A stretch of 18,138 nt of DNA from an uncultured Clostridia bacterium (GCA_946405115.1 CAMJGB010000012.1:1-18138), one strand, 5' to 3'. Positions 8,026 through 16,082 are shown, numbered from the stretch's first letter. Notes: generated from the sequence alone by a model not told the origin. Made by a program: numbers and translations.

Positions 8026-8610
8026 TTATTTGATGATTTGATATAAACCGTGATGATTGCAGTAAGCGTATATTCTTCTTACTCCGTTAATTCTGAATCT
8101 GGCTTCGGCATTACCTTCGGGATAAAGCTTTGTAAACTGCATTCCCTGATCAGACACCGCTGCGATAAATGAGATGTAGTGATCCTTAGTCATGGGGTGA
8201 TCTACGGTAACGTAGTATTCGTCCTCTACCCTCTCCACTACGATCTTATGCTCTTCGTCGCACTCCTCCGCTTCACACGAAGGAAGCGTGATTCCGCAGC
8301 AGCTTACTACGGCCTCACCAGTAGCCCTTACCGCATTGCCGCATACAGGACACACATAGAACTTGCTTCTTAGCATATTCGAAGCTCTGTTGGTGTTGTG
8401 GATATCAGAGCCGGACAAAAGCTCTATTACCGATATGCCGAGCACTTCTGCCAAAGGCTCGATCAGGCTTATGTCAGGAAAGCCCTGTCCCGTCTCCCAC
8501 TTGCTTACAGCTTTGCTGCTTACGTAAAGCTTGGACGCGAGGTCCTCCTGTGTGAGTTTCTGCTTTTCGCGAAGCTTCTTAATGACAGCTCCCGTAACGT
8601 ACTTATCCAT
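8026..8610 (-). CDS. XRE regulator fused to desulfoferrodoxin (HTH-Dx-SOR)
   Basis: A 194-residue two-part protein. Residues 1-66 are a Cro/C1-type helix-turn-helix with KLTQEDLASKLYVSSKAVSKWE. Residues 83-194 look like a full desulfoferrodoxin. A desulforedoxin-like Cys4 centre (Cys87, Cys90, Cys104, Cys105) is followed by a superoxide reductase domain with all five expected iron ligands: His121, His138 in DHPM, His144 in DHYISF, Cys184 and His187 in YCNHHGLY. The spacing of the last four matches known superoxide reductases (six and three residues apart). The Lys that normally precedes the first His is Glu120 here. The protein may be a redox-sensing regulator, an enzyme, or both. AAAGGAGA lies 8 bases before the ATG. 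It is encoded 60 bases after dtd. Confidence 0.9.
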   Translation of the reverse strand: MDKYVTGAVIKKLREKQKLTQEDLASKLYVSSKAVSKWETGQGFPDISLIEPLAEVLGISVIELLSGSDIHNTNRASNMLRSKFYVCPVCGNAVRATGEAVVSCCGITLPSCEAEECDEEHKIVVERVEDEYYVTVDHPMTKDHYISFIAAVSDQGMQFTKLYPEGNAEARFRINGVRRIYAYCNHHGLYQIIK

Positions 8611-8670
8611 GTTGATAGTCTCCTTTGATTTGATGCCTCGAGCCTATCACGCACGCATGTCGCCTGGTAC

Positions 8671-9117
8671 CTACGCTTCGTGGAGTTTCTCTATGATGAT
8701 GGTAACGGGACCGTCGTTTATCGACTGTACTTTCATGTCGGCACCAAATTCGCCGGTCTCTACATGGAAACCCTGTGCCTCGCACTCGCTTATTACAAGC
8801 TCATATAAAGGAATCGCTTTCTCGGGTCTTGCCGCATGGAAGAAGCCCGGGCGCCTCGAAGAGACGTCGGCATAAAGCGTGAACTGACTTACTATCAGAA
8901 GCTCGGCACCCGCATCCTTGGGGTTGATATTCATCTTGCCGTTCTCGTCTTCAAATATTCGAAGGCCGCAGATCCTATCGGCAACGTACTTTGCCTCCGC
9001 CTCACCGTCGTCCTCATGAACGCCGAGGAGTACCAGGAAACCTTTTCCGATCTTGGATTTAACTTCGCCGTCTATGGTGACGGACGCTTCACTTACTCTT
9101 GTTACTACTGCTCTCAT
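8671..9117 (-). CDS. dtd: D-aminoacyl-tRNA deacylase
   Basis: A 148-residue cytoplasmic homodimeric enzyme that removes D-amino acids (and glycine mischarged on tRNA-Ala) from tRNA. The diagnostic SQFTLYAD motif lies at 77-84 and the Gly-cisPro motif in NDGPVTI at 134-140. The N-terminal MRAVVTRVSEASV and the FEDENGKMN segment are typical, and the length matches the family. No clear Shine-Dalgarno sequence precedes the ATG, which follows the phosphatase stop codon by 34 bases, so translation may depend on coupling to the upstream gene. Neighbours are unrelated signalling genes. Confidence 0.97.
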   Translation of the reverse strand: MRAVVTRVSEASVTIDGEVKSKIGKGFLVLLGVHEDDGEAEAKYVADRICGLRIFEDENGKMNINPKDAGAELLIVSQFTLYADVSSRRPGFFHAARPEKAIPLYELVISECEAQGFHVETGEFGADMKVQSINDGPVTIIIEKLHEA

Positions 9118-9151
9118 AATGGGTTAATGATACACCTTCGGCGTGATAATA

Positions 9152-10606
9152 TCAGCCGTTATACTTAAGGCACATCATTGTAATGTCATCGAACTGCTCC
9201 GCGCCCTTAACGAACTCATTGATTCCGTCCATCACATTAGACAGAACTTCCTTGGGCGCTGCATCTGGATCTTTGTTAAGAGCATCAAGCATTCTCTCGT
9301 TGCCGAGAAGCTCATTCTTGGCATTGGTTGCCTCAGGAACTCCGTCCGTATAAACGAAGAGGCTGTCGCCCGGATGAAGCTCGAATTCGTGCTCCTTGTA
9401 CTTAACTCCCTTTAATGCTGCAACGGCAGGAGAATGGCGGTAAATGATGAGCTCGTATTTGCCGTCGGCTCTTCTTAAGGTCGGATGCTCGTGGCCTGCG
9501 TTTACGGCGATGCCCTTGCCCGTGGAGATCTGAAGAAGACCTATCCATACAGTAACAAACAGGTGCGCATCATTACCTTCGCAAAGCTGCTGGTTAACGC
9601 TCGTAAGCGTCTCGGCAGGAGACTCACCGTTCTGAAGATGTGACTTAATAAGAACTCGTGCGATCATCATGAAAAGCGCAGCAGGAACACCCTTGCCGGA
9701 TACGTCCGCCATGACGAGAGCAATGTGATCGTCATCAACAAGGAAGAAGTCGTAGAAGTCTCCGCCTACTTCCTTCGCAGGTGTCATGCTCGCATAAAGA
9801 TCGAACTCGGAGCGCATCGGGAACGCAGGGAAAAGACTCGGCAATTGGCTCGCCTGAATGTCGGTCGCCATGCTTAATTCCGTGCTTAATCTCGTTGTGA
9901 TTACCTGCTGCTTCTCGTAGGTCTCGTTGATATCCTCGATAATTACCGTGAACATGTAAACCGCGGCTCCTACTGTAGAAAAAATGATGAACTGAATGCC
10001 GTATGTAAACGACTGAATTACCATCGCTGCCAAAGGTGCGATGATGTAGATCCAGAACGCGGTCTTAACTCTGGGCGACATGTTCTTGTGGTACTTAACA
10101 AGAAGCGATGCATCGTATAGAAGCATCATCAGAGGCATGAGATTCGACAGAAGATAAAGCGAAGCTCTGTGATACATATTTGCTTCGTCGAAGTAGTAGA
10201 TGAAGCCTCCGAACTGACCCATTACCGTGATGAGAATATGCGACACGAGGAACACCATGAGGACGAGTCTTAACCTGAACTCACGCTCCTTGGGAGGCTT
10301 AGCTACGGTAAGAACGCAGACAGATATCATGAACGCCATGAAGCCTGCGTTAAGTATCTCTATGAACATCATCGTATTAAGCCAGATGTGGACTCCGTCA
10401 CCCGGAATGCCTGTCAAAAGCTGACGCACGAGATGCGACGTAATGTAAAGGAGGATCGTTGTGAAGAACACCTGGAAATAACGTCTGATCTCTTTACGAA
10501 GGTGATCAGATACCGTTATCTGAAGCAGGCACAGAAAGCACACACCGATGCCGACGGTGATAAATATGACGTTGATCAAATCCTGAGAAGTTAACTCAAA
10601 AGTCAT
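9152..10606 (-). CDS. Membrane PPM/SpoIIE-type serine phosphatase (RsbU-like)
   Basis: A 484-residue protein with about seven hydrophobic segments in residues 10-225, a short coiled linker (226-250), and a C-terminal PP2C-type phosphatase domain of the SpoIIE/RsbU class. Metal-binding acidic residues are visible: Asp283 and Asp286 in VGGDFYDFF, Asp301 in MADVSGKGVPAALFM, Asp421 in YTDGVPEA and Asp473-Asp474 in FDDITM. The linker sequence MATDIQASQLPSLFPAFP is the usual amphipathic switch helix before this domain. Such enzymes normally dephosphorylate an anti-sigma-factor antagonist of the STAS type, but no STAS or anti-sigma gene is in the window. A purine-rich GGGGGATGAGG lies before the ATG. 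It heads the phosphatase-dtd-HTH-SOR group. Confidence 0.92.
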   Translation of the reverse strand: MTFELTSQDLINVIFITVGIGVCFLCLLQITVSDHLRKEIRRYFQVFFTTILLYITSHLVRQLLTGIPGDGVHIWLNTMMFIEILNAGFMAFMISVCVLTVAKPPKEREFRLRLVLMVFLVSHILITVMGQFGGFIYYFDEANMYHRASLYLLSNLMPLMMLLYDASLLVKYHKNMSPRVKTAFWIYIIAPLAAMVIQSFTYGIQFIIFSTVGAAVYMFTVIIEDINETYEKQQVITTRLSTELSMATDIQASQLPSLFPAFPMRSEFDLYASMTPAKEVGGDFYDFFLVDDDHIALVMADVSGKGVPAALFMMIARVLIKSHLQNGESPAETLTSVNQQLCEGNDAHLFVTVWIGLLQISTGKGIAVNAGHEHPTLRRADGKYELIIYRHSPAVAALKGVKYKEHEFELHPGDSLFVYTDGVPEATNAKNELLGNERMLDALNKDPDAAPKEVLSNVMDGINEFVKGAEQFDDITMMCLKYNG

Positions 10607-10641
10607 AACCTCATCCCCCTATGGGTGTATTATCACACAGC

Positions 10642-10672
10642 AAACGGCCCCAAATAAGCTTTGAGGCCGTTT
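10642..10672. terminator. Intrinsic terminator-like hairpin after the second lipase gene
   Basis: A perfect 8-base-pair stem AAACGGCC / GGCCGTTT (10642-10649 and 10665-10672) with a 15-base loop lies between the second lipase gene and the phosphatase gene. In the minus direction the U-tract is short (TTTGC). In the plus direction TTTATTTAAT follows. It most likely ends the radical SAM/lipase transcript. The remainder of the 205-base gap is AT-rich and shows a TTTGACAA at about 10721-10728 that could be a -35 box for the phosphatase gene, but I see no good -10 at the right distance. Confidence 0.6.
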
Positions 10673-10811
10673 ATTTAATATTAATTTAAATTATTAACAG
10701 ATTGGTCGCTTTCTTTATGTTGTCAAAGGTATGACCGTCTTCTCAATAAACTCAACACGGTCGAAGATCCTTGGCTTAAAGGAGGGACACGACGCCCTTG
10801 GTGACGGATCT

Positions 10812-11624
10812 TTAATATCCCATTTGTTTGAGTTCAATGGCTATATCACGGTAGAAATCAACGATGTCCGTAATGCCGTCTAACTTCTTCTTAGTGAAGG
10901 GACGACGCCTTAGATCAACCTCATCACAGTGAGAGATTCCGCGTCCCGTTGCACTTGTAAAATGTCCTCTGAAGTTAGTCCACTTAACGGCTCTTGGTGT
11001 AAGCAATCCGTCGTTCTCACCCTCTACCATTCTTACAACAAGATTCGGGAACCACATGAGCATGTCGCCCGTAATCTTCTTGCAGGTAAAAGCATAGCTT
11101 TGGTAGTAGATATCAGGATCATCAGGATTAGACTCGTTAAATCTTGAAGCTTCGCCTGTCCTGAAGCTTTGTATCGAACTATAAGTTCCGGGGTTACGGT
11201 CACCTAATATCCTGAACCAGATGTCGGTAAAAAAGCACCCGATCCTTATAAGAAAATCCGGCAGCTTAAGAAGCTTATCCACTGTATAGGAACCATTATG
11301 CGGAGTGTTGATGGTCGTAACCGTCGCGATAAGATCGTTGATCTTCAATGTCGATATCGCATACCTTATATCAAGGCCGCCCTTCGAGTGCGCGATGACA
11401 TTAAACTTCTCTATGTGATTCTCGGAAGCGATCTTCCTAATCCTGTCTGCAAGATACTTCGCATTGTCTTCGATGGAACCGCAGCTGTCCTGATTGCCGT
11501 AATAAACCAAGGCGCCTTCGCTCTCGAGAACGCCCGGAATCCTGCCCCAGTAATTAAGATGCTTCCTGTCGCGGAAACCCATGCCGTGAACAAGCAGTAT
11601 CGGATAGCGGAACGACTCCATCAT
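10812..11624 (-). CDS. Alpha/beta-hydrolase, lipase/acylesterase type (soluble paralog)
   Basis: A 270-residue alpha/beta-hydrolase of the triacylglycerol lipase/EstA-like group. It has the oxyanion strand YPILLVHGMGFRD (residues 7-19), the nucleophile elbow AHSKGG with Ser80, the acid Asp205 in GENDGLL and the catalytic His232 in GRGISHCDEVD. The strand TINTPHNGS after the elbow is typical. There is no signal peptide or membrane segment, so it is probably cytoplasmic. It aligns throughout with the catalytic half of the upstream gene product, pointing to a tandem duplication. The start codon overlaps the upstream stop (ATGA, 11621-11624), so the two are translationally coupled. Substrate is unknown; a lipid or other acyl ester is likely. 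Confidence 0.9.
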   Translation of the reverse strand: MMESFRYPILLVHGMGFRDRKHLNYWGRIPGVLESEGALVYYGNQDSCGSIEDNAKYLADRIRKIASENHIEKFNVIAHSKGGLDIRYAISTLKINDLIATVTTINTPHNGSYTVDKLLKLPDFLIRIGCFFTDIWFRILGDRNPGTYSSIQSFRTGEASRFNESNPDDPDIYYQSYAFTCKKITGDMLMWFPNLVVRMVEGENDGLLTPRAVKWTNFRGHFTSATGRGISHCDEVDLRRRPFTKKKLDGITDIVDFYRDIAIELKQMGY

Positions 11625-12949
11625 AAACCTTTCTGCTTAAGTCCGCTTACGATATCGACGTATGTTTCTCTTACATCGAAGCCGTCGATATTCTCACGCA
11701 TAAGGTCGATCATGTCGCCGTGCGTAATACCTCTGCTCTTCTTGGGAGATACGTAAGTAAAGTCTGCACCCCACTTCATGGAAGGGATCGATACAAGACC
11801 GTCGTTAGGTCCGTCGAAGTAATTTACGAGGTGATAAGAAAGGTTCAGAGGGAACCTTCCGCTTGCTGCACGAACTGACTTGGAACCGATACTCTGGTAG
11901 TAAACACCATCTATATCCGGGCACTTCTCGTTAAAGGTCTTTGCCGCCTCCGAAGTAAGGTCAGATACGGCTGCGATGAAGTCGGGATTCTTGTCACCAA
12001 CTTTTCGAAGTGCTGCGTTATACTGCGATGCCACGGTATTCTTAAGTGCCACCGGAGCCTTGCCGAGAAGGTAGTCGGCGAACTGGCAGCCACGGTGCGG
12101 CGTGTTTACTGTAGTAAGAGAAGCAACATAAGGTGCCATGCCGAAAAGCGTAATCGCTGCTCTTGAATCGAGACCGCCCTTCGAGTGCGCGATGATGTTA
12201 ACCTTGCCGCAGCCTGTCTGATCCACGATCTCCTTGATCCTTGCAGCCAACTGCTTGCCGCAGTCTTCGATGGAGCCCGCAGACTCCTGGTTACCGTAAT
12301 AGATGGTAGCGCCGTTTGCCTCAAGGTCAGCGGGAACACGTCCCCAGTAGTTGAAGTTCTTGAAGTCTCTGAAGAACACGCCGTGTACCATAAGAAGCGG
12401 GTACTTCGTAGCGCAGATCTGGTCTCCCCTTCTCTTCTCGTTAAGGTAGTATCTTGAGCTCTCGTCCTTATACTCTCTATAAGTAAGCTTTATGATGTAA
12501 CCCAATGCGATGAGGTGTGCGACAGGGATCATGCCGCAGAGGATACCTATGAGTCTCCACTTAAGACCAATCTGCTTGGATGTGATATAAACCCTGATGA
12601 TACCGTTCCAGAAGATGAGGTTGCCGACTACGATATCGATGATGATAGTAGCGATTACAGTGCGCTCGCCGAAGTCCCATCCGTTCATGACAAGGTATGT
12701 TGTAAGTAAGATCGCATCAGCGACGCATGTTATAAGAAATTCTATAAGAAGTGCTGTTCCACGCTGCGTGTTCTTAAGTCCCGCAAGAGGGAATCTTTTG
12801 AACGACGGGCATATGAGACAGAAGATAAAAATCAACGACAAAACAATGTATGCCGGCACGAGATAAAGCGGCTCCTGCGGGATGCCCGCAAGATCAAATA
12901 TGATCAGCAGATTAGATATAAGAATAAAAACTATAGTCGCCAGAAACAT
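11621..12949 (-). CDS. Membrane-anchored alpha/beta-hydrolase, lipase type
   Basis: A 442-residue protein. Residues 1-155 contain about five membrane segments (roughly 3-21, 28-48, 66-88, 96-118 and 131-154); residues 180-442 are a lipase-type alpha/beta-hydrolase. The hydrolase half shows YPLLMVHGVFFRD (183-195), the nucleophile Ser256 in AHSKGG, the acid Asp383 in GPNDGLV and His410 in RGITHGDMID. AAGGAGAG precedes the ATG by 7 bases and overlaps the end of the radical SAM gene, which ends 2 bases before. It shares long identical stretches with the next gene (NYWGR, YYGNQ, GSIED, AHSKGGLD), so the pair arose by duplication with gain or loss of the membrane domain. The enzyme probably acts at the membrane on acyl lipids; this is inference. 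Confidence 0.9.
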   Translation of the reverse strand: MFLATIVFILISNLLIIFDLAGIPQEPLYLVPAYIVLSLIFIFCLICPSFKRFPLAGLKNTQRGTALLIEFLITCVADAILLTTYLVMNGWDFGERTVIATIIIDIVVGNLIFWNGIIRVYITSKQIGLKWRLIGILCGMIPVAHLIALGYIIKLTYREYKDESSRYYLNEKRRGDQICATKYPLLMVHGVFFRDFKNFNYWGRVPADLEANGATIYYGNQESAGSIEDCGKQLAARIKEIVDQTGCGKVNIIAHSKGGLDSRAAITLFGMAPYVASLTTVNTPHRGCQFADYLLGKAPVALKNTVASQYNAALRKVGDKNPDFIAAVSDLTSEAAKTFNEKCPDIDGVYYQSIGSKSVRAASGRFPLNLSYHLVNYFDGPNDGLVSIPSMKWGADFTYVSPKKSRGITHGDMIDLMRENIDGFDVRETYVDIVSGLKQKGL

Positions 12950-12951
12950 CG

Positions 12952-14043
12952 TTATCTCTCCTTATTCAACAGCGCTTCAACCAACGCTCTTTTCTCATAC
13001 AATACGCAGCCGCCTTCATGATCGTCGTTAAGAAGTCCGCCGTCCTGTAACGCCGTAAACAACGGTGACTTCAAAGCTTCCCTAAGTGAAGTCTCCCGGA
13101 CATTTATGTCCGAATACGGCGAGAAAGGACAGGGCTCAGCACCGCCTATAGAATTGATGTGGAAGAACCCTCTGCCTGCAGCTACGCAGCCACCGCTGTT
13201 CTTCTCATCGCCGGGGAATGAGATGTATACCATCTCCGGGTGTTCTTCACGAAGACGTGCAATCTCATTCGTAAGATATTCGCGTTCCGCATCCCCGGGA
13301 GCAAGTTCCTTACTGTCGTCAGTTACGGGTACAAACTCCACGTAAATCACAGCCTTACAGCCGCGGTCAGAAAGCTCTTTCAGGAAAGACTCCGAAGAGA
13401 CTTCACGCAAGTTCTCGGTGGTGACCGTTACTGAAGCCCCGAAGATAAGTCCCTTCTCATGAAGCTTATCCATATTTCCGATTAATTGATCGTAGACACC
13501 TTCACCTCGGCGGGCATCGGTAATTTCCTTCCCGCCCTCAATGCTCACAACAGGTATGAGGTTGCGGCACTTGTCAAAAAGTTCGAAGTAGCGACCGTTA
13601 AGGAACGTGCCGTTCGTAAATATCGGGAACAGGATATTGGGACAATTTCCCGCGGCTTCAATGACATCCCTTCTAAGCATCGGCTCACCGCCTGCAAGCA
13701 ATATAAAACTGATTCCAAGGTCATCCGCTTCCTTAAAGATCATCAGCCATTCTTCACCTGTCAGCTGCTTTACCGGAACCTCATCTACTGTCGCGTGATT
13801 GCATCTTGAATAGCAACCTGCGCAGTGAAGATTACACTGACTGGTAATGCTGGCGATCAGGAAAGGCGGAATATGTTCGCCACTAGCTTCAGCCTTACTT
13901 CTCTTCTGGGAAGCTGCGCGGCTTGCAAGGGCAAATTTTGCCATGAAGGCACTCTCCTTAGGGTTCTTTAAGGTTGCCTTAATTATGTCGCCTACGACGC
14001 GCTCCACGCCGCGGGTCATGTATGTCTGTATATCAAAGCTCAT
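12952..14043 (-). CDS. Radical SAM protein with SPASM-like C-terminal Cys, 5' end abutting a mobile element
   Basis: A radical SAM enzyme with the cluster motif CNLHCAGC (three Cys spaced 3 and 2 apart), followed by the GGEP motif about 40 residues later and by C-terminal cysteines (GGCVAAGRGF, EPCPFSP, GGCVLY) that suggest an auxiliary cluster of the SPASM/twitch type. The reaction is unknown. The start is unclear. The ATG at 14043, used here, gives 363 residues but has no Shine-Dalgarno sequence and overlaps the recombinase stop codon. An ATG at 13944 has AAGGAGAG at 7-8 bases and would give 330 residues, with the Cys motif 37 residues in. Residues between the two starts look native to me (RGVERVVGDIIKATLKNP), so an element insertion probably removed the original leader. 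It heads an operon with the two lipases (2-base gap). Confidence 0.85.
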   Translation of the reverse strand: MSFDIQTYMTRGVERVVGDIIKATLKNPKESAFMAKFALASRAASQKRSKAEASGEHIPPFLIASITSQCNLHCAGCYSRCNHATVDEVPVKQLTGEEWLMIFKEADDLGISFILLAGGEPMLRRDVIEAAGNCPNILFPIFTNGTFLNGRYFELFDKCRNLIPVVSIEGGKEITDARRGEGVYDQLIGNMDKLHEKGLIFGASVTVTTENLREVSSESFLKELSDRGCKAVIYVEFVPVTDDSKELAPGDAEREYLTNEIARLREEHPEMVYISFPGDEKNSGGCVAAGRGFFHINSIGGAEPCPFSPYSDINVRETSLREALKSPLFTALQDGGLLNDDHEGGCVLYEKRALVEALLNKER

Positions 14044-15724
14044 TCTTACTAAGAAGTGTAACGCACTCGACACTATTTCCATTGTCCAAACTCATATACA
14101 GTCTCTCGCTTCCTATTATAGGTAAGGAGAACTCAATCTCCTTAAGCCATTGTCCATTGGGCTGCTTGTCCTCATATATATTAATCTCGCTAATGAGGAT
14201 GGACAGCAGATTGTGCTTCTCTTCGTCGTTCATCTTACTATAGAGAGTATCGAAATACATCAGCGTTTTATATATGTTATCGGCTTCAAGCTTTGAGGTG
14301 TTGATTGAAACCTTCTTTTGTCTTGCGACCATTAAATCTGCTTCTATCTCTTCAATCTTGTCGTAAAGAGCATATATTCTATCGGACAGGTCCGACCTAA
14401 TGAGATCAAAATGTTTATCATCAGGATTAAGCGAATCAGATTCTTCTATAAGTTTGCTTTTCATAGACAGAACTCTTCTTAATTCACCCTCCAAGGTCGC
14501 TATTTCCTTATCCAGTTCCAGAGTATCAACTTTTGACTCTATGCGATTCTTCATAACGTCAGCGAATTCCGGCTTTCTTACCAGCTTGATGATTATTTCT
14601 TCGACTGCAGTTTCAATCATTTTTGCATTGATTTGCTTCGCATAATTACACTTATGTCCCATTACACCCTGACGGTGCTTGCACGCATAGTAATAGTAAT
14701 CTTTGTAAAGCTCGCCATTGCCCTTTCGCTTCCTTGCAGTGTTGTGATACATTGCTGCTCCGCATACGGGGCAACGAAGAAGTCCCGTAAGAAGATGGTT
14801 CTTACCATTGCCACCATCCTTCTTTCGTACATATGTCTTCGCATATAGCTCTAGTTTTGCTTGAGATAATGCCCATGTCTCATCATCAATTATCGCTTCA
14901 TGAAGACCGTCAACGAGGAGATAGTTCTTCTGGCAGACTTGCTTATAGTCGTTACGGGTTCCATGAACTTTCTCTGTTCTGCGCCTTCCGTAAGCTATCT
15001 TGCCGTTATACACAGGATTATGAAGGATTGCCTTTATAAAGTATGTTGAGAAGTATTCATTTTTCCCGTTCTGTCTTATCTTCTTAGTATAGCCATGAGT
15101 TTGAAGGTATTTAGCGATACCTGTAATCCCGAGTTCTGTATTAACATATTTATCGAAGATTATTCGTATAATGGCAGCTTCGTCTTCTTCAATATGCAGC
15201 ACTCCATTGTCCAGACTGTATCCATATGGAGCAAACCCGCCGTTCCATTTACCCTCACGTGCTTTCTGAAGCCTTCCTTCCATTGTTTGAATCTTGATGT
15301 TATCACGTTCAATTTCAGCAACGGCAGATAATACAGATATTATCAGCTTGCCAGCATCCTTGGATGAATCAATACCGTCCTCTACGCATATCAGGTTAAC
15401 GCCAAAGTCCTGCATCGTCTGTAAAGTCGATAATACATCAGCGGCATTTCTTCCGAATCTTGATAACTTGAATACGAGTACATATGATACGGGATCTTTA
15501 CCTTCCGTTATGTCCCTTATCATTTGGGAAAACGCCGGTCTGCCCTCGATAGACTTTCCCGACTTACCTGCATCTTCATACTCGCCGACAATCTCGTAAT
15601 TATTGTACTCTGCGAACATACGCATCCTGTTCTTTTGAGCGTCAAGGGAATACCCGTCAACCTGCAAAGCGGTTGATACACGGGTATACATATATACCTT
15701 TTTCTTTTCTTCCATTATTATCAC
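14033..15724 (-). CDS. Large serine recombinase (integrase/excisionase of the element)
   Basis: A 563-residue site-specific recombinase that integrates and excises the element. The resolvase domain (about 9-155) has the catalytic Ser17 in YTRVST and the Arg-containing FKLSRFGRNAADV motif. The recombinase domain runs about 160-275, and a zinc ribbon uses Cys318, Cys321, Cys348 and Cys359. A long coiled coil (about 395-470), which controls directionality in this family, precedes the C-terminal tail. A GTG at 15724 overlaps the repressor stop (GTGA); the ATG at 15715, with GGAAGAG upstream, is the likelier start. The last codons run into host sequence: the stop at 14033-14035 lies inside the start region of the radical SAM gene. 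Confidence 0.95.
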   Translation of the reverse strand: MIIMEEKKKVYMYTRVSTALQVDGYSLDAQKNRMRMFAEYNNYEIVGEYEDAGKSGKSIEGRPAFSQMIRDITEGKDPVSYVLVFKLSRFGRNAADVLSTLQTMQDFGVNLICVEDGIDSSKDAGKLIISVLSAVAEIERDNIKIQTMEGRLQKAREGKWNGGFAPYGYSLDNGVLHIEEDEAAIIRIIFDKYVNTELGITGIAKYLQTHGYTKKIRQNGKNEYFSTYFIKAILHNPVYNGKIAYGRRRTEKVHGTRNDYKQVCQKNYLLVDGLHEAIIDDETWALSQAKLELYAKTYVRKKDGGNGKNHLLTGLLRCPVCGAAMYHNTARKRKGNGELYKDYYYYACKHRQGVMGHKCNYAKQINAKMIETAVEEIIIKLVRKPEFADVMKNRIESKVDTLELDKEIATLEGELRRVLSMKSKLIEESDSLNPDDKHFDLIRSDLSDRIYALYDKIEEIEADLMVARQKKVSINTSKLEADNIYKTLMYFDTLYSKMNDEEKHNLLSILISEINIYEDKQPNGQWLKEIEFSLPIIGSERLYMSLDNGNSVECVTLLSKNEL

Positions 15725-16047
15725 TCTTCCTTTTTGCTGATCTGCTCGAAGTAAGCAAGGAGTCTTTTTCTTGATGAATCATCAGTATTCCTAAGCACTT
15801 CTATCATCCTTTTCTCCTCATCGGTGAGAATAAAATCAGGATCCGATTCTTCCGTTCCCTTTAATAAGTAGGCAGTGGAGATCCCTAAAGCTTCACAAAC
15901 AATAGGGATCTTCTCCGCCGTTGGATTTGTATGTTTTGTATTCCAGTCACTGATAGTGCTGGCTGTGATTCCCGTTCTTCTAGATAGTTCTCTAATACTT
16001 ACTCCGTTATCGTTCATTACCTTAAAAAGTCTTTCGTTTATCGTCAT
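15721..16047 (-). CDS. XRE family repressor of the element
   Basis: A 108-residue Cro/C1-type regulator. The helix-turn-helix sits at residues 1-60 (NGVSIRELSRRTGITASTISDWN, then TNPTAEKIPIVCEALGIS), followed by a charged C-terminal helix (DEEKRMIEVLRNTDDSSRKRLLAYFEQI) likely used for dimerization. ATG 16047 is chosen because GGAGG stands 6 bases upstream. A longer reading to 16101 would run through the promoter and palindrome and is unlikely. It overlaps the recombinase start and lies directly behind a 22-base palindrome and promoter, so it probably autoregulates and thereby controls recombinase synthesis. Confidence 0.92.
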   Translation of the reverse strand: MTINERLFKVMNDNGVSIRELSRRTGITASTISDWNTKHTNPTAEKIPIVCEALGISTAYLLKGTEESDPDFILTDEEKRMIEVLRNTDDSSRKRLLAYFEQISKKEE

Positions 16048-16057
16048 GAGAGGCCTC

Positions 16058-16079
16058 CGTATATGCGTACGCTTATACG
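16058..16079 (-). promoter_or_regulatory. Palindromic operator candidate for the XRE repressor
   Basis: A 22-base palindrome with a single mismatched pair (T16064/T16073), centred on the perfect GCGTACGC at 16065-16072 with outer arms CGTATA and TATACG. It begins directly beside the GGAGG ribosome binding site of the repressor gene and ends 3 bases from the -10 box, covering the expected transcription start. Repressor bound here would block the repressor-recombinase transcript. That it is the repressor's site is inference from position and symmetry. Confidence 0.75.
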
Positions 16080-16082
16080 TAC

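Noticed and set aside
10756..10811. AAAGGAGGG followed by TTG/GTG codons on the plus strand
   Set aside because: The frame stops after a few codons; probably chance similarity to a ribosome binding site.
10607..10811. GEMM-type c-di-GMP riboswitch before the phosphatase gene
   Set aside because: No conserved GEMM core could be recognised; only an AT-rich stretch and a terminator-like hairpin are seen.
10761..10814. AAGATCC ... GGATCTT inverted repeat after the second lipase gene
   Set aside because: Arms are short and about 40 bases apart; no support for a function, and a better terminator hairpin lies at 10642-10672.
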